Below, one piece after another: positions 54,531 through 62,832 of a stretch of 64,000 nucleotides of DNA. Origin of the DNA: Pseudophaeobacter sp. (GTDB lineage Bacteria; Pseudomonadota; Alphaproteobacteria; Rhodobacterales; Rhodobacteraceae); the NCBI GenBank assembly GCA_027019165.1, contig JALUXC010000026.1:1-64000 (forward strand). The letters run 5' to 3'. Numbering within the stretch: position 1 is the stretch's first letter; every line of letters starts with the position of its first letter. The position numbers and the translations under genes were made by a program. The notes under the pieces were generated by a model. The model had not been told where the DNA came from. It saw only the letters and a list, made by a program, of their open reading frames with translations, and did no database searches.

Positions 54531-55166
54531 TTATTCGCCGTTCAGGATCGCATTGTTGCGCGCAAGGCCGACCTGCAGATCGGCACTGTCGTTCTCATAG
54601 TAACGCGCCTCAGTGACACCTGGAAGTGTGGCAACCTGTTCGGCCAGTTTCACAGGATAAAAGGTCACTTTTATGTCCTCGAAGCCCGGAATCTGCTTCA
54701 GAACCGAGGCGGTGGCATTGGCGCAATAGGCGCCGGGCACCCGGCCGTTCTTCACGACCAGCTCATAGGCAAGCTGGGCCTGCTCCGGGGTGACGGGAAT
54801 GTCCTGCACCAGAACATGGTGCGTGCTGCGCGCGTGAGAGCCGCGATAGGCCTTTTCAACGGCGGGGGTGATCCCATAAAGCACGTCGTTCCGTTCGGGC
54901 ACGACGTCGGCATAGAAGGACCCGGCGGGATCAAAGATCACCCGCTCAGAGGCATTGACCATCAACGACGTATGTCCACCCGCACCGGTGCGATTGTTGA
55001 CCATGGTGTAGAGGGTCAGTTTCGGAGGGCCGTCGTGGCGATAGGCAACCCTTTCAAGGGTTGCCTCATCTGCGTTCGGCTGCGGCTGCGACGCGCAACC
55101 CGACAGCACCATGCTCCCTCCCGCGAGTGACGCAACAAGCGCCAGTCGCAGCACTGGTTTACGCAT
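54531..55166 (-). CDS. Hypothetical lipoprotein
   Basis: The ATG at 55166 gives 211 residues with a lipobox LSGC (LVASLAGGSMVLSGCASQ). The mature part looks enzymatic or domain-like: NNRTGAGGHTSLMVNASERV and GAYCANATASVLKQIPGFED, with His and Cys that could form a cysteine-peptidase-like pair (NlpC/CHAP-like order H...C reversed). No family identified with confidence. It follows the cox subunit IV gene by 15 bp on the same strand. Confidence 0.65.
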   Translation of the reverse strand: MRKPVLRLALVASLAGGSMVLSGCASQPQPNADEATLERVAYRHDGPPKLTLYTMVNNRTGAGGHTSLMVNASERVIFDPAGSFYADVVPERNDVLYGITPAVEKAYRGSHARSTHHVLVQDIPVTPEQAQLAYELVVKNGRVPGAYCANATASVLKQIPGFEDIKVTFYPVKLAEQVATLPGVTEARYYENDSADLQVGLARNNAILNGE

Positions 55167-55181
55167 CACTCGGACCGCAGA

Positions 55182-55316
55182 TCAGGTTGCGAAAACCGCA
55201 AGGAAGACCGCCAGGAAGGCGAGAAATATGCAGAAGCGCACGGTAAACTTGATGAACCCTGCGTAGGTCTGCTCTTGAACGGTGATGTCCATGGAACCGG
55301 GTTTATGCTCAGCCAT
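55182..55316 (-). CDS. aa3-type cytochrome c oxidase subunit IV
   Basis: A 44-residue membrane peptide (MAEHKPGSMDITVQEQTYAG then one helix, FIKFTVRFCIFLAFLAVFLA). The MDxxxQExTYxGF pattern is that of the small subunit IV of Rhodobacterales aa3 oxidase, which packs beside the core subunits. It is far from any visible core cox gene, as is usual. Too short for many gene callers; the pattern is distinctive. Confidence 0.85.
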   Translation of the reverse strand: MAEHKPGSMDITVQEQTYAGFIKFTVRFCIFLAFLAVFLAVFAT

Positions 55317-55488
55317 GTGTCGATATCCTATTCGCGTCTGTTTTGCCCGTGGATACTGGAATTCACGCGCCCTGTCACGACGTCAATAGAGCGCATCATT
55401 GCGAAATTCCTGTCCGCTGCGGCGAAATTGCCATCCGTATCAGCGGCCAGCCCGGTCTGCAGCTGCTCCGCCACAGCGCCCGAATCGT

Positions 55489-55974
55489 TCAGGCCTCGGC
55501 ATCTTCATCGGCCGCCTCTTCCAGATCGCGCGCCAGACGAAAGCCAATGCGCGTCGCCGGGGTTTCGGGCTGCGCCTTGGGCAGGGCGCGCAGCATCACG
55601 CTCAGCTGGGTGACGTGCTGCACCAGCTGAGTGCGGGTCCCTGCACTGTCCGAGCCATAAAAGGTCACGATATCGGGGTCGAAATACCCCATGCCTTCGA
55701 TCCTCATGACGCCGGCCTCACCCCCGGCAAAGCCCATAGCGACCTCTTGTTCGCTGTCGAGCTGCTCCTCGAAGTTCTGAATGTAGAGGATCATCCGCTC
55801 ATAAGCCCAGCGGGCGGGGCTTTTGGCTTCGGCCGGTTTCTGCATCGCCTTTGGCAGCTTCGGCGTCACATGCTCTGAGGTGATATCGCAGTGCACCTCA
55901 TGTACCTGCGGCAGGATCGCCGCCTCGGCAATCTCCGCACTGGTCTCAATACGGCTGTGGATCTTGTCGCTCAT
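55489..55974 (-). CDS. DUF6173 family protein
   Basis: A 161-residue soluble acidic protein. The block SPARWAYERMILYIQNFEEQLDSEQEVAMGFAGG followed by EGMGYFDPDIVTFYGSDSAG is highly conserved in Rhodobacteraceae and defines this family. Function unknown. The C terminus (RLARDLEEAADEDAEA) is strongly acidic. It is upstream of a gap that holds no gene, then cox subunit IV; the MBL gene lies on the other side on the same strand. Confidence 0.82.
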   Translation of the reverse strand: MSDKIHSRIETSAEIAEAAILPQVHEVHCDITSEHVTPKLPKAMQKPAEAKSPARWAYERMILYIQNFEEQLDSEQEVAMGFAGGEAGVMRIEGMGYFDPDIVTFYGSDSAGTRTQLVQHVTQLSVMLRALPKAQPETPATRIGFRLARDLEEAADEDAEA

Positions 55975-56010
55975 CTGTTGCCCCCTTCCCGCTCACGCGG
56001 GTGCCCCTCG

Positions 56011-57054
56011 TCACTTGCGCTGATACAGCCAGGCGCCATCCTCGCGCTGAACGCGGCTGACCTGACCCGTGTGGTAGAGATGATTGACATGGGCCACCGC
56101 CTCGACAAGAGCAAGCCCGTATTCGCCTGCACCGATGGTGCGCTTGAACAAGGGCGCAAAACACTCTGCCGCCGTGCGCGGTGTATCAAGGTGCTCCATC
56201 AGCCGCTCAAGCGCGCCGTGGTGATTGTCGATGAGCTGCCGCATGCGCAAAGGCAGACGCGAAAAAGGCAGCTTGTGCCCGCCCAGCGCCAGATGGTCGT
56301 GCCGCGCCAGCGGCGCCAGACGCTCGCAGGCCTCCAGCCATTCGCCCAAGGGGTCTGCCATCGGTTCCGTTGCATAGACACCGATATTGGGGCTGATCGA
56401 GGACAGAATCTGATCGCCGGTGATCACCAGATTGTCGTCACGGCTCCAGAAGGTCGCATGTTCGGGCGAATGCCCATTTCCCATATGCACATCCCAGTCC
56501 CGTCCGCCCATGCGGAAGACATCATCCTGCTTGATCCGGGTAAAGCCAAGCGGCATCGGATAGACCGTATCGGCAAAGTTGAAGGGACGGTCGGCGACAC
56601 GCTGGTCGTAGATCTCCTTGTCCATACCGGCGCTGCGGTAATAGGCGAGGGTTTCCTCGGGCCAGGTCTCCTGCACATCCAGCGTCAGCATGCGCGAAAA
56701 CAGCCATGCGGTGCGGGTGGTGACCAGTTCGGCGCCGTGCTCGGATTGGAACCAGCCCGCCAGACCGATGTGATCGGGGTGATGATGCGTTGCCACGACG
56801 CGAGACACCGGCTTGCCCTTCAGGGGGCCAGCCATCAAGGTCTCCCAAATGCCGCGGCTTTTCTTGGTATTGAAGCCAGTGTCAACCACGGTCCAGCTAT
56901 CGCCCTCGTCAAAGGCGTAGACATTGACGTGATCCAGCTTCATCGGCAGTGGCTGGCGCATCCAGAGGACGCCTTCGGCCACCTCGATCGCCTCGCCCAT
57001 GGCGGGCGGCTCTTCCCAAGGGGTGCGCGGGCCGACTTCGGGAACAGAGGCCAT
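56011..57054 (-). CDS. MBL-fold metallo-hydrolase
   Basis: A 347-residue metallo-beta-lactamase-fold enzyme with the full metal motif THHHPDHIGLAGW (HxHxDH) near residue 91 and downstream HSPEHATFWS and GDQIL. The C-terminal ~90 residues are predicted helical, as in the wing-helix tail of LACTB2-like hydrolases. Its ATG overlaps the acyl-CoA dehydrogenase stop by one base, so the two are coupled and a thioester hydrolase role in acyl-CoA turnover is plausible but unproven. Confidence 0.87.
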   Translation of the reverse strand: MASVPEVGPRTPWEEPPAMGEAIEVAEGVLWMRQPLPMKLDHVNVYAFDEGDSWTVVDTGFNTKKSRGIWETLMAGPLKGKPVSRVVATHHHPDHIGLAGWFQSEHGAELVTTRTAWLFSRMLTLDVQETWPEETLAYYRSAGMDKEIYDQRVADRPFNFADTVYPMPLGFTRIKQDDVFRMGGRDWDVHMGNGHSPEHATFWSRDDNLVITGDQILSSISPNIGVYATEPMADPLGEWLEACERLAPLARHDHLALGGHKLPFSRLPLRMRQLIDNHHGALERLMEHLDTPRTAAECFAPLFKRTIGAGEYGLALVEAVAHVNHLYHTGQVSRVQREDGAWLYQRK

Positions 57055-58757
57055 CAGTGCGCCAGCTCTTCAAGGGTCAGTGCCATGACGCCTTCGACGC
57101 CTTCCTGCGCGTGCTGCAGCAGACCAGCGTGCTCGGGCAGCATCCGTTTGATGTAGAAGCGCGCCAACCTCTCGCGCGGCCCGCCCTGATCGGCCATCGC
57201 GGCGGCGAGGTGGTAGTGACCGCCGAGCACGCGGGCAAAGGCGCGCAGATAGGGCACGGCACCGGCAAAGCGGTTCTGCAGATCCTCTTGTGCCACCAGC
57301 CAGTCGGTCGCCTCACGCAGGCTTTCACAGGCCTGCCAGACCGCCTCGGCCATTTTGGGATAGACCGGGCGGGCGCGTTCGGCCTGCTCTTCGATCTCGT
57401 CCATCAGGCGGTTGGCCATATCACCGCCATCCATCATCTTGCGCGCCACCAGATCCATGGCCTGAATGCCGTTGGTGCCCTCGTAGATCGCACTCACCCG
57501 CACGTCACGGCAGAATTGCGCGGCGCCGGTTTCCTCGATGAAGCCCATGCCGCCGTGCACCTGCACACCGGTTTCCGACACCTTGATCCCCACATCCGTG
57601 CCAAATGCCTTGGCGATCGGCGTCAGGAAGGCTGCGCGGGCCGCACAGAGCGGCTCTTGCGTTGCGGTCGCCATGTCGATGGCATGGGCGCAGGCCAGAA
57701 GGATCGCACGGGAGGCAAAGACATCGGCCTTCATCTCCATCAGCATACGCCGCACATCCGCGTGATCTGCGATGACGCCCGACGGGGTCTTGCCCTGTTT
57801 GCGCTCCAGCGCATAAGCCAGCGCCTTTTGATAGGCCGCCTCGGCCACGCCGACGCCCTGTGCGCCAACCCCAAGGCGGGCGTTGTTCATCATGGTGAAC
57901 ATGGCCGCCATGCCGCCATGTTCCGCCCCCACCAGCCAGCCGGTCGCCCCATCATACTGCATCACGCAGGTGGGGCTGCCGTGCAGGCCAAGCTTGTGCT
58001 CCAGGCTGACCACCTTGAGGCTATTGGCCTTGCCCGGATCACCATTGTCATCCGGCAGGAACTTGGGCACCAGGAACAGCGAAATCCCCTTGGTGCCTGG
58101 CGCTCCGTCTGGAAGTCGCGCCAGAACCAGATGGCAGACGTTATCGGTGAAGTCGTTGTCGCCCCAGGAGATATAGATCTTCTGCCCGGTAATAGCATAG
58201 GTGCCATCGCCATTGGGCTCGGCCTTGGAGCTCAGTGCACCCACATCCGATCCGGCCTGCGGCTCGGTCAGGTTCATGGTGGCGCTCCATTCCCCCGAGA
58301 TCAGTTTCGGCAGGTAGAGCTTCTTCAGCGCATCGCTGGCGTGGTGGTCCAGCGCCTCGATCTGGCCCTGGTTCATGAGAGGCGCAAGCTGCAGTGACAG
58401 GCAGGCGCCCGACATCATTTCATTCACCGCAGACGTAAGGGTCATCGGCAACCCCATGCCACCCACGTCCTGAGGGGCGCTCATGCCAAGCCAGCCGCCC
58501 TCGGCGATCGCTTTCCAGCCCTCCGCGAACCCCGGCGAAGTCCTCACGACACCGTTTTCCAGTCGCGCCGGGTTCAGATCCCCAGCGCGTTGCAGCGGTG
58601 ACATGACCTCGTCGCACATCTTGCCCGCCTCGGTGAGGATTGCCGAGACCATATCATCCGCAGCCTCTGCAAATCGCTCGGTCGCTGCGATCTGATCAAA
58701 GTCCAGGATATGTCTGAGCAGGAATTCATACTCGCTAACGGGGGAACGGAAGGTCAT
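57054..58757 (-). CDS. Acyl-CoA dehydrogenase with C-terminal extension (DmdC-like)
   Basis: A 567-residue FAD acyl-CoA dehydrogenase of the long type, with the C-terminal extra domain seen in FadE and DmdC proteins. Motifs are NLTEPQAGSDVGAL, YISWGDNDF, GTKGISLFLVPKF, VHGGMGFIEETGAAQF and the catalytic-base region RVSAIYEGTNGIQAMDLV. Electrons go to ETF and on to ETF-QO, which is also in this window. DmdC (methylmercaptopropionyl-CoA dehydrogenase) in roseobacters is similar, but the substrate cannot be fixed. Confidence 0.88.
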   Translation of the reverse strand: MTFRSPVSEYEFLLRHILDFDQIAATERFAEAADDMVSAILTEAGKMCDEVMSPLQRAGDLNPARLENGVVRTSPGFAEGWKAIAEGGWLGMSAPQDVGGMGLPMTLTSAVNEMMSGACLSLQLAPLMNQGQIEALDHHASDALKKLYLPKLISGEWSATMNLTEPQAGSDVGALSSKAEPNGDGTYAITGQKIYISWGDNDFTDNVCHLVLARLPDGAPGTKGISLFLVPKFLPDDNGDPGKANSLKVVSLEHKLGLHGSPTCVMQYDGATGWLVGAEHGGMAAMFTMMNNARLGVGAQGVGVAEAAYQKALAYALERKQGKTPSGVIADHADVRRMLMEMKADVFASRAILLACAHAIDMATATQEPLCAARAAFLTPIAKAFGTDVGIKVSETGVQVHGGMGFIEETGAAQFCRDVRVSAIYEGTNGIQAMDLVARKMMDGGDMANRLMDEIEEQAERARPVYPKMAEAVWQACESLREATDWLVAQEDLQNRFAGAVPYLRAFARVLGGHYHLAAAMADQGGPRERLARFYIKRMLPEHAGLLQHAQEGVEGVMALTLEELAH

Positions 58758-58911
58758 TGGCGTCCTCTTGGGGTCCTTTGGGTTGCTCTCGTCTGCGCAC
58801 CAGTCTTAACCCGGACTTGGCAACACATGCGAGGCCCCTTATATCTCGCGGCCTGCTCGATTACCTATCTGCTCGCCCTTATCAATCAACCAAAACGCCG
58901 CGTCACCCATC

Positions 58912-59862
58912 ATGAGTAGCCAAAACACGGAAATTCTGGGCACGTCAGATCAGGATCTGCGCCGCGCCGCCGATCTTCTGAAAGCGGGACAACTGGTCTC
59001 CTTCCCGACCGAAACTGTCTACGGTCTTGGCGCCGATGCGCGCAATGGTGAGGCAGTGGCCGCAGTCTATGAGACCAAGGGCCGCCCCAGTTTCAACCCG
59101 CTGATCGCACATGTCCACTCCACGCAGGCCGCTCAGGAACTGGTGCAGTGGAATAGCGTGGCAGATCGGCTGGCAAAGGCCTTCTGGCCCGGCCCGCTGA
59201 CGCTGGTGCTCCCCCTGCGCGAAGGCCACGGGATCTCGGGCCTTGTGACAGCGGGACTTTCGACATTGGCGGTGCGGGTGCCCGCCCAGCCCACAGCGTT
59301 GCGCCTGCTTGAACATGTGGGAGGGCCGGTGGCGGCCCCCTCGGCCAACCCCTCCGGCCGGATCAGCCCTACATCGGCAGCTCATGTTCTGGCCGGACTG
59401 AGCGGCAAGATCACAGCCGTCGTAGATGATGGCCCCTGTTCGGTAGGAGTGGAATCCACAATCCTTGGACTGGCCGGACCAGCCCCTGTCCTTTTGCGCC
59501 CTGGTGGACTGGCCGCCGAGGAGATCGAAACTGTGCTCGGCCGATCGTTAGTGCAGCGCGATGCCGCCGACCCGCTGACGGCGCCGGGACAGCTGCTGTC
59601 ACACTACGCGCCGCAAGCCAGCGTCCGCCTGAATGCCAGCAAGGCAAGGGAAGGAGAGCTTTTGCTCGGCTTTGGGCCAATGAACTGTGACCTGAGCCTT
59701 TCGGAGACCGGAGATCTCGCCCAGGCGGCGGCCAATCTCTTTGACCACCTGCATCGTCTGGATGCCAAGGGCTGTCCGATCGCGGTGGCACCGATTCCCG
59801 AACATGGTCTTGGCGTTGCGATAAATGACCGCCTGCGCCGCGCGGCTGCTCCGCGGAGCTGA
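58912..59862 (+). CDS. L-threonylcarbamoyladenylate synthase (Sua5 type)
   Basis: A 316-residue Sua5/YrdC/YwlC-domain protein: SFPTETVYGLGADARNGEAV, KGRPSFNPLIAHV, RVPAQPTALRLLEHVGGPVAAPSANPSGRISPT are the conserved blocks. The C-terminal Sua5 domain (PGQLLSHYAPQASVRL) is present. It makes threonylcarbamoyl-AMP for the t6A37 tRNA modification. The ribosome-binding site is weak. It is divergent from the acyl-CoA dehydrogenase. Confidence 0.93.
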   Translation: MSSQNTEILGTSDQDLRRAADLLKAGQLVSFPTETVYGLGADARNGEAVAAVYETKGRPSFNPLIAHVHSTQAAQELVQWNSVADRLAKAFWPGPLTLVLPLREGHGISGLVTAGLSTLAVRVPAQPTALRLLEHVGGPVAAPSANPSGRISPTSAAHVLAGLSGKITAVVDDGPCSVGVESTILGLAGPAPVLLRPGGLAAEEIETVLGRSLVQRDAADPLTAPGQLLSHYAPQASVRLNASKAREGELLLGFGPMNCDLSLSETGDLAQAAANLFDHLHRLDAKGCPIAVAPIPEHGLGVAINDRLRRAAAPRS

Positions 59863-59882
59863 TGTCAGCATTTGAGGGTGGC

Positions 59883-59973
59883 GGCGAGCTCCCGCCCCCT
59901 CCCGGACATATTGCCATATGCCCGATCAGGGTTGGGCCTGGCGCCACGCTGACGCGCGGCGCGGTCGCGCCAG
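59883..59973 (-). repeat. Two-hairpin intergenic element, copy F
   Basis: On the minus strand: stem 1 CTGGCGC ... GCGCCAG (with an inner GC-rich loop), linker AGGCCCAACC, stem 2 CGGGCATAT-GGCA-ATATGTCCG, tail GGGCGGGAGCTCGCC. It is the left partner of copy B, with the dsrE-like gene between them. Confidence 0.7.
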
Positions 59974-60083
59974 TGAGATAGTCTTGCATGATTTAGACAG
60001 TGTCCAATCATTCACATATTCGTTAGTCTCTATGCATGTGCCCTACTGCGGTCTATCGTTTAAGAACCAAAGGGAGGAACATC

Positions 60084-60530
60084 ATGAAACACATAGTGAC
60101 CGCAGCGGCCCTCGCTGCCACTCTGGGCACCGGCTGGGCAGGCCAGGCTCTGGCCGAAGGCAAGGTCCATCACGTCGCCGTGCACGTGAACCAGAACGAC
60201 CCCAAGGTCATGAACATGGCGCTGAACAACGTCCAAAACCTGACGCGCTACTACGAATCCCAAGGCGACACCGCCGTGGTCGAGGTTGTCGCCTATGGGC
60301 CGGGGCTTAACATGCTGATCCCGGGCAAAAGCCCTGTCGCGGATCGGATCTCGGCCATGAGCCTCGAGAATGAGCAGTTGTCCTTCTCGGCCTGCGGAAA
60401 CACCCATCGAAAGATGAGCGAGAAAGCGGGAAAAGAGATCACTCTGATGGACGAAGCCGGTATCGTACCGTCTGGTGTGGTCAGGCTGGTGGAGCTGCAA
60501 GAGCAGGGGTTCTCTTACGTTCGCCCCTGA
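60084..60530 (+). CDS. Exported DsrE-family protein
   Basis: The ATG at 60084 follows GGGAGGA and gives 148 residues with a signal peptide (IVTAAALAATLGTGWAGQALA). The mature domain is DsrE-like (HHVAVHVNQNDPKVMNMALN; VEVVAYGPGLNMLIPG; FSACGNTHRKMSE with one Cys). DsrE proteins handle protein-bound sulfur; periplasmic members are poorly understood. It stands alone on the plus strand, bracketed by two inverted two-hairpin elements (copies F and B). Confidence 0.82.
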   Translation: MKHIVTAAALAATLGTGWAGQALAEGKVHHVAVHVNQNDPKVMNMALNNVQNLTRYYESQGDTAVVEVVAYGPGLNMLIPGKSPVADRISAMSLENEQLSFSACGNTHRKMSEKAGKEITLMDEAGIVPSGVVRLVELQEQGFSYVRP

Positions 60531-60588
60531 CAAAGCAAACACGGCAACGGTGCCTCTTTAAAAAAGTCGCCAGCCGAATTCCCCAACC

Positions 60589-60665
60589 GCGTCGCGCGAA
60601 TGCGCGGCGCGACGCCCAAGGCTTTTGAAGGCATCTTTGATGCAGTCAAAAGGCGCGGGAGCCCC
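60589..60665 (+). repeat. Two-hairpin intergenic element, copy B
   Basis: Stem 1 is GCGTCGCGC ... GCGCGACGC (9 pairs), linker CCCAAGG. Stem 2 is CTTTTGAAGGCATC-TTT-GATGCAGTCAAAAG (12 of 14 pairs), tail GCGCGGGAGCCCC. Positions 5 and 6 of stem 2 differ from copy A on both strands, keeping the pairs. Confidence 0.8.
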
Positions 60666-60702
60666 CTGCACGCACGGCAATAGGCTCCTTCGTCCGGGCG
60701 TT

Positions 60703-61257
60703 TCAGGCAGTACCGGCGCTTGCCGAGAGCGACACCGGATCAACGCCAAGTGACCTGAGCGCAGCCTCCCACTTGTCGAGGTCCGCCATTTCAAAGACAA
60801 GATCTGAACTGGCCTCTGTCGTCAGCCAGCCGTTGGCCACAATTTCGCTTTCCAGCTGTCCTGGACCCCAGCCGGCATAGCCAAGCATGATGGCGGTTTT
60901 CTCTGGCCCGCTGCCCTCGGCGATATCCTCCAGGATGTCGAGCGTTGCCGTCATTGCAAAGCCACCGGGAACCGCAAGCGAATTGACCCGTGAGGAATAG
61001 TCATCAGAATGCAAAACAAAGCCGCGCTGCGTCTCAACCGGCCCGCCAAACCGAACGGGCAAGGCCGCCGCATCGCTGCCCGCTTCGATGTCAAGCTGAT
61101 CCAGCAAGCTCCCGAGCTGCACCCCGGGGGCCGTCTTGTTCACGATCAGCCCCATCGCCCCTTCATCGCTGTGCGAGCAGAGAAACACCACGGAATGTTC
61201 GAACCGCGGATCCCCAATGCCCGGCATTGCGATCAAGAGTTTACCTGTCAGATCCAT
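60703..61257 (-). CDS. YqgE/AlgH family protein
   Basis: A 184-residue protein ([20 protein letters not shown]). Conserved blocks are [37 protein letters not shown] and [14 protein letters not shown]. The family (DUF179) was once thought to regulate alginate; its function is unresolved. It is divergent from the DsbD-like gene, an arrangement that recurs in Rhodobacteraceae. Confidence 0.92.
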   Translation of the reverse strand: MDLTGKLLIAMPGIGDPRFEHSVVFLCSHSDEGAMGLIVNKTAPGVQLGSLLDQLDIEAGSDAAALPVRFGGPVETQRGFVLHSDDYSSRVNSLAVPGGFAMTATLDILEDIAEGSGPEKTAIMLGYAGWGPGQLESEIVANGWLTTEASSDLVFEMADLDKWEAALRSLGVDPVSLSASAGTA

Positions 61258-61459
61258 ATCACTTTTCTTTTGCCCGTGGTTCTGCCTATGGTTCGTCTGC
61301 TCAGCGCAGCGTTCCGATCAGCCCCAACTGTATGATCACAGCATGCCGCCCCAGCGCATCCGGTGCAAGAGCAAGAGGGGCAACACCTCAACCTGCGACA
61401 CCAACGCGAGCAGATTGTTTGGTTTCTGACCTGAACGTGACTTGGCTTTTACACTTCTG

Positions 61460-62389
61460 ATGCGCATCTATGGTCTTATGACGCATATGCAAGCCGACCC
61501 GACAGCCAAACATCCCATCAGCGCCAAGGTGCCGCATCGCCGGGCGACCGCCGAAAGGCCTGAGACCCGTCTCACATTGGCTCTGGGAGCAATTGTGGCG
61601 GCGGCATCCATCGCCCTGTCTTCACCGACTCATGCGGCGGATGGGCTTGGTCCGTCGGATCTTGTGCAGATCGAAGTGCTCGATGGCGGGCTGACCAGTC
61701 GAGGCACCTATCTGGGCGCACTGCGTCTGACGCTTTCGGACGGGTGGAAAACTTATTGGCGCGCGCCGGGGGATGCCGGCATTCCCCCCAGTTTTTCCTG
61801 GCGTGGGTCACGCAACGTCGGTGCAGTATCGATAACCTGGCCTACGCCTGAAGTGTTCTCGACCTCCGGCTTTCGCACCATTGGCTACCACGACCAACTT
61901 GTTCTGCCGATCGAGATCGAACCTCAACGCCCCGATGTGCCGGTCCGGCTCAAAGGGCGGATGGAGCTTGGCATCTGCAAGGATGTTTGCGTCCCTTCCG
62001 AACTGCGCTTTGACCACCGAGTGGACACCGATGCAGACCGCAATCCGGTCATCGTCGCCGCCCTGGCTTCACGCCCCTATTCGGCATCGGAAGCGGGCGT
62101 CACATCGGCCACCTGCAGCCTGCGGCCCGGGCAGTTTGGGATAGAGGTCCAAGCCCGCATCACGATGCCCAGCGCCGGCGGCGATGAGGTCGCAGTGATC
62201 GAGCCGGGCACGCCCCATATGATCGCCGGGGAAACACGAACAGAGCGGCGAGGCGGCACGCTGCTCGCCAGCACAGAATTCCTGCCCGCAACCAATGGGA
62301 CTCCGGCCGCCATCGATCGCTCCCACCTGCGCATCACTGTTCTGGGGCGCAGCCATGCGGTGGACATTCAGGGCTGCGACGCGGGATGA
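61460..62389 (+). CDS. DsbD-alpha-like domain periplasmic protein
   Basis: Start uncertain among ATGs at 61460, 61478 and 61487; none has a good ribosome-binding site. The protein has an N-terminal export signal (LTLALGAIVAAASIALSSPTHA) and a DsbD N-terminal-like domain (SDLVQIEVLDGGLTSRGTYL; LSDGWKTYWRAPGDAGIPPSF; LKGRMELGICKDVCVPSEL with a CxxxC pair). In DsbD, the equivalent cysteines exchange disulfides. The membrane and thioredoxin domains of full DsbD are missing. Its stop overlaps the Nudix start by four bases. Confidence 0.85.
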   Translation: MRIYGLMTHMQADPTAKHPISAKVPHRRATAERPETRLTLALGAIVAAASIALSSPTHAADGLGPSDLVQIEVLDGGLTSRGTYLGALRLTLSDGWKTYWRAPGDAGIPPSFSWRGSRNVGAVSITWPTPEVFSTSGFRTIGYHDQLVLPIEIEPQRPDVPVRLKGRMELGICKDVCVPSELRFDHRVDTDADRNPVIVAALASRPYSASEAGVTSATCSLRPGQFGIEVQARITMPSAGGDEVAVIEPGTPHMIAGETRTERRGGTLLASTEFLPATNGTPAAIDRSHLRITVLGRSHAVDIQGCDAG

Positions 62390-62832
62390 ACCGCCCTGCC
62401 CTCGGTGCCCTGGCAGTGGTCTGCCATCGGATCCAAGGTCACGATAACGTGGTCCTCGTTCAGCGGCGCAATGCCCCAAATGCAGGCTGGTGGGGGTTTC
62501 CCGGCGGCCATGTGGAATGGGGTGAAACCGCACTCGAGGCTGCCGCCCGCGAGTTGCATGAAGAAACCGGCGTCAATGCACGCCCGATCGAGTATCTCAC
62601 CAATGTGGATGTGCTGCTGCCCAACTCCGACGGGACTGGCCTGTCGCATCACTTCCTGTTGACTGCAGTCCTGTGCGATTACATCGACGGAACACCAAGA
62701 CCGGATGACGATGCCTTGCAAGCCGACTGGGTACCTGTGGACAGCCTGTCAGAGACCGGGTTGCAGCTGATCGATCAGGTCAGGGAGGTCGCCTTGTTGG
62801 CGCGGGAGCGTTGGCGCTCGCTCAGCGCATGA
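62386..62832 (+). CDS. Nudix hydrolase
   Basis: A 148-residue Nudix domain with the complete box GGHVEWGETALEAAARELHEETGV (Gly at the start, catalytic REL and EE). The opening PALGALAVVCHRIQGHDNVVLVQRR and the tail ADWVPVDSLSETGLQ resemble ADP-ribose/NTP pyrophosphohydrolases. It hydrolyses a nucleoside-diphosphate-linked substrate that is not determined. It is coupled to the DsbD-like gene and overlaps the RND gene by 58 bases in antisense. Confidence 0.93.
   Translation: MNRPALGALAVVCHRIQGHDNVVLVQRRNAPNAGWWGFPGGHVEWGETALEAAARELHEETGVNARPIEYLTNVDVLLPNSDGTGLSHHFLLTAVLCDYIDGTPRPDDDALQADWVPVDSLSETGLQLIDQVREVALLARERWRSLSA

Noticed and set aside
58710-58919. 69-codon frame just before the sua5-type gene, overlapping its start by ATGA
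   Set aside because: It overlaps the 5' end of the acyl-CoA dehydrogenase in antisense, has no ribosome-binding site and no conserved pattern. A short real peptide from the ATG further in cannot be excluded.
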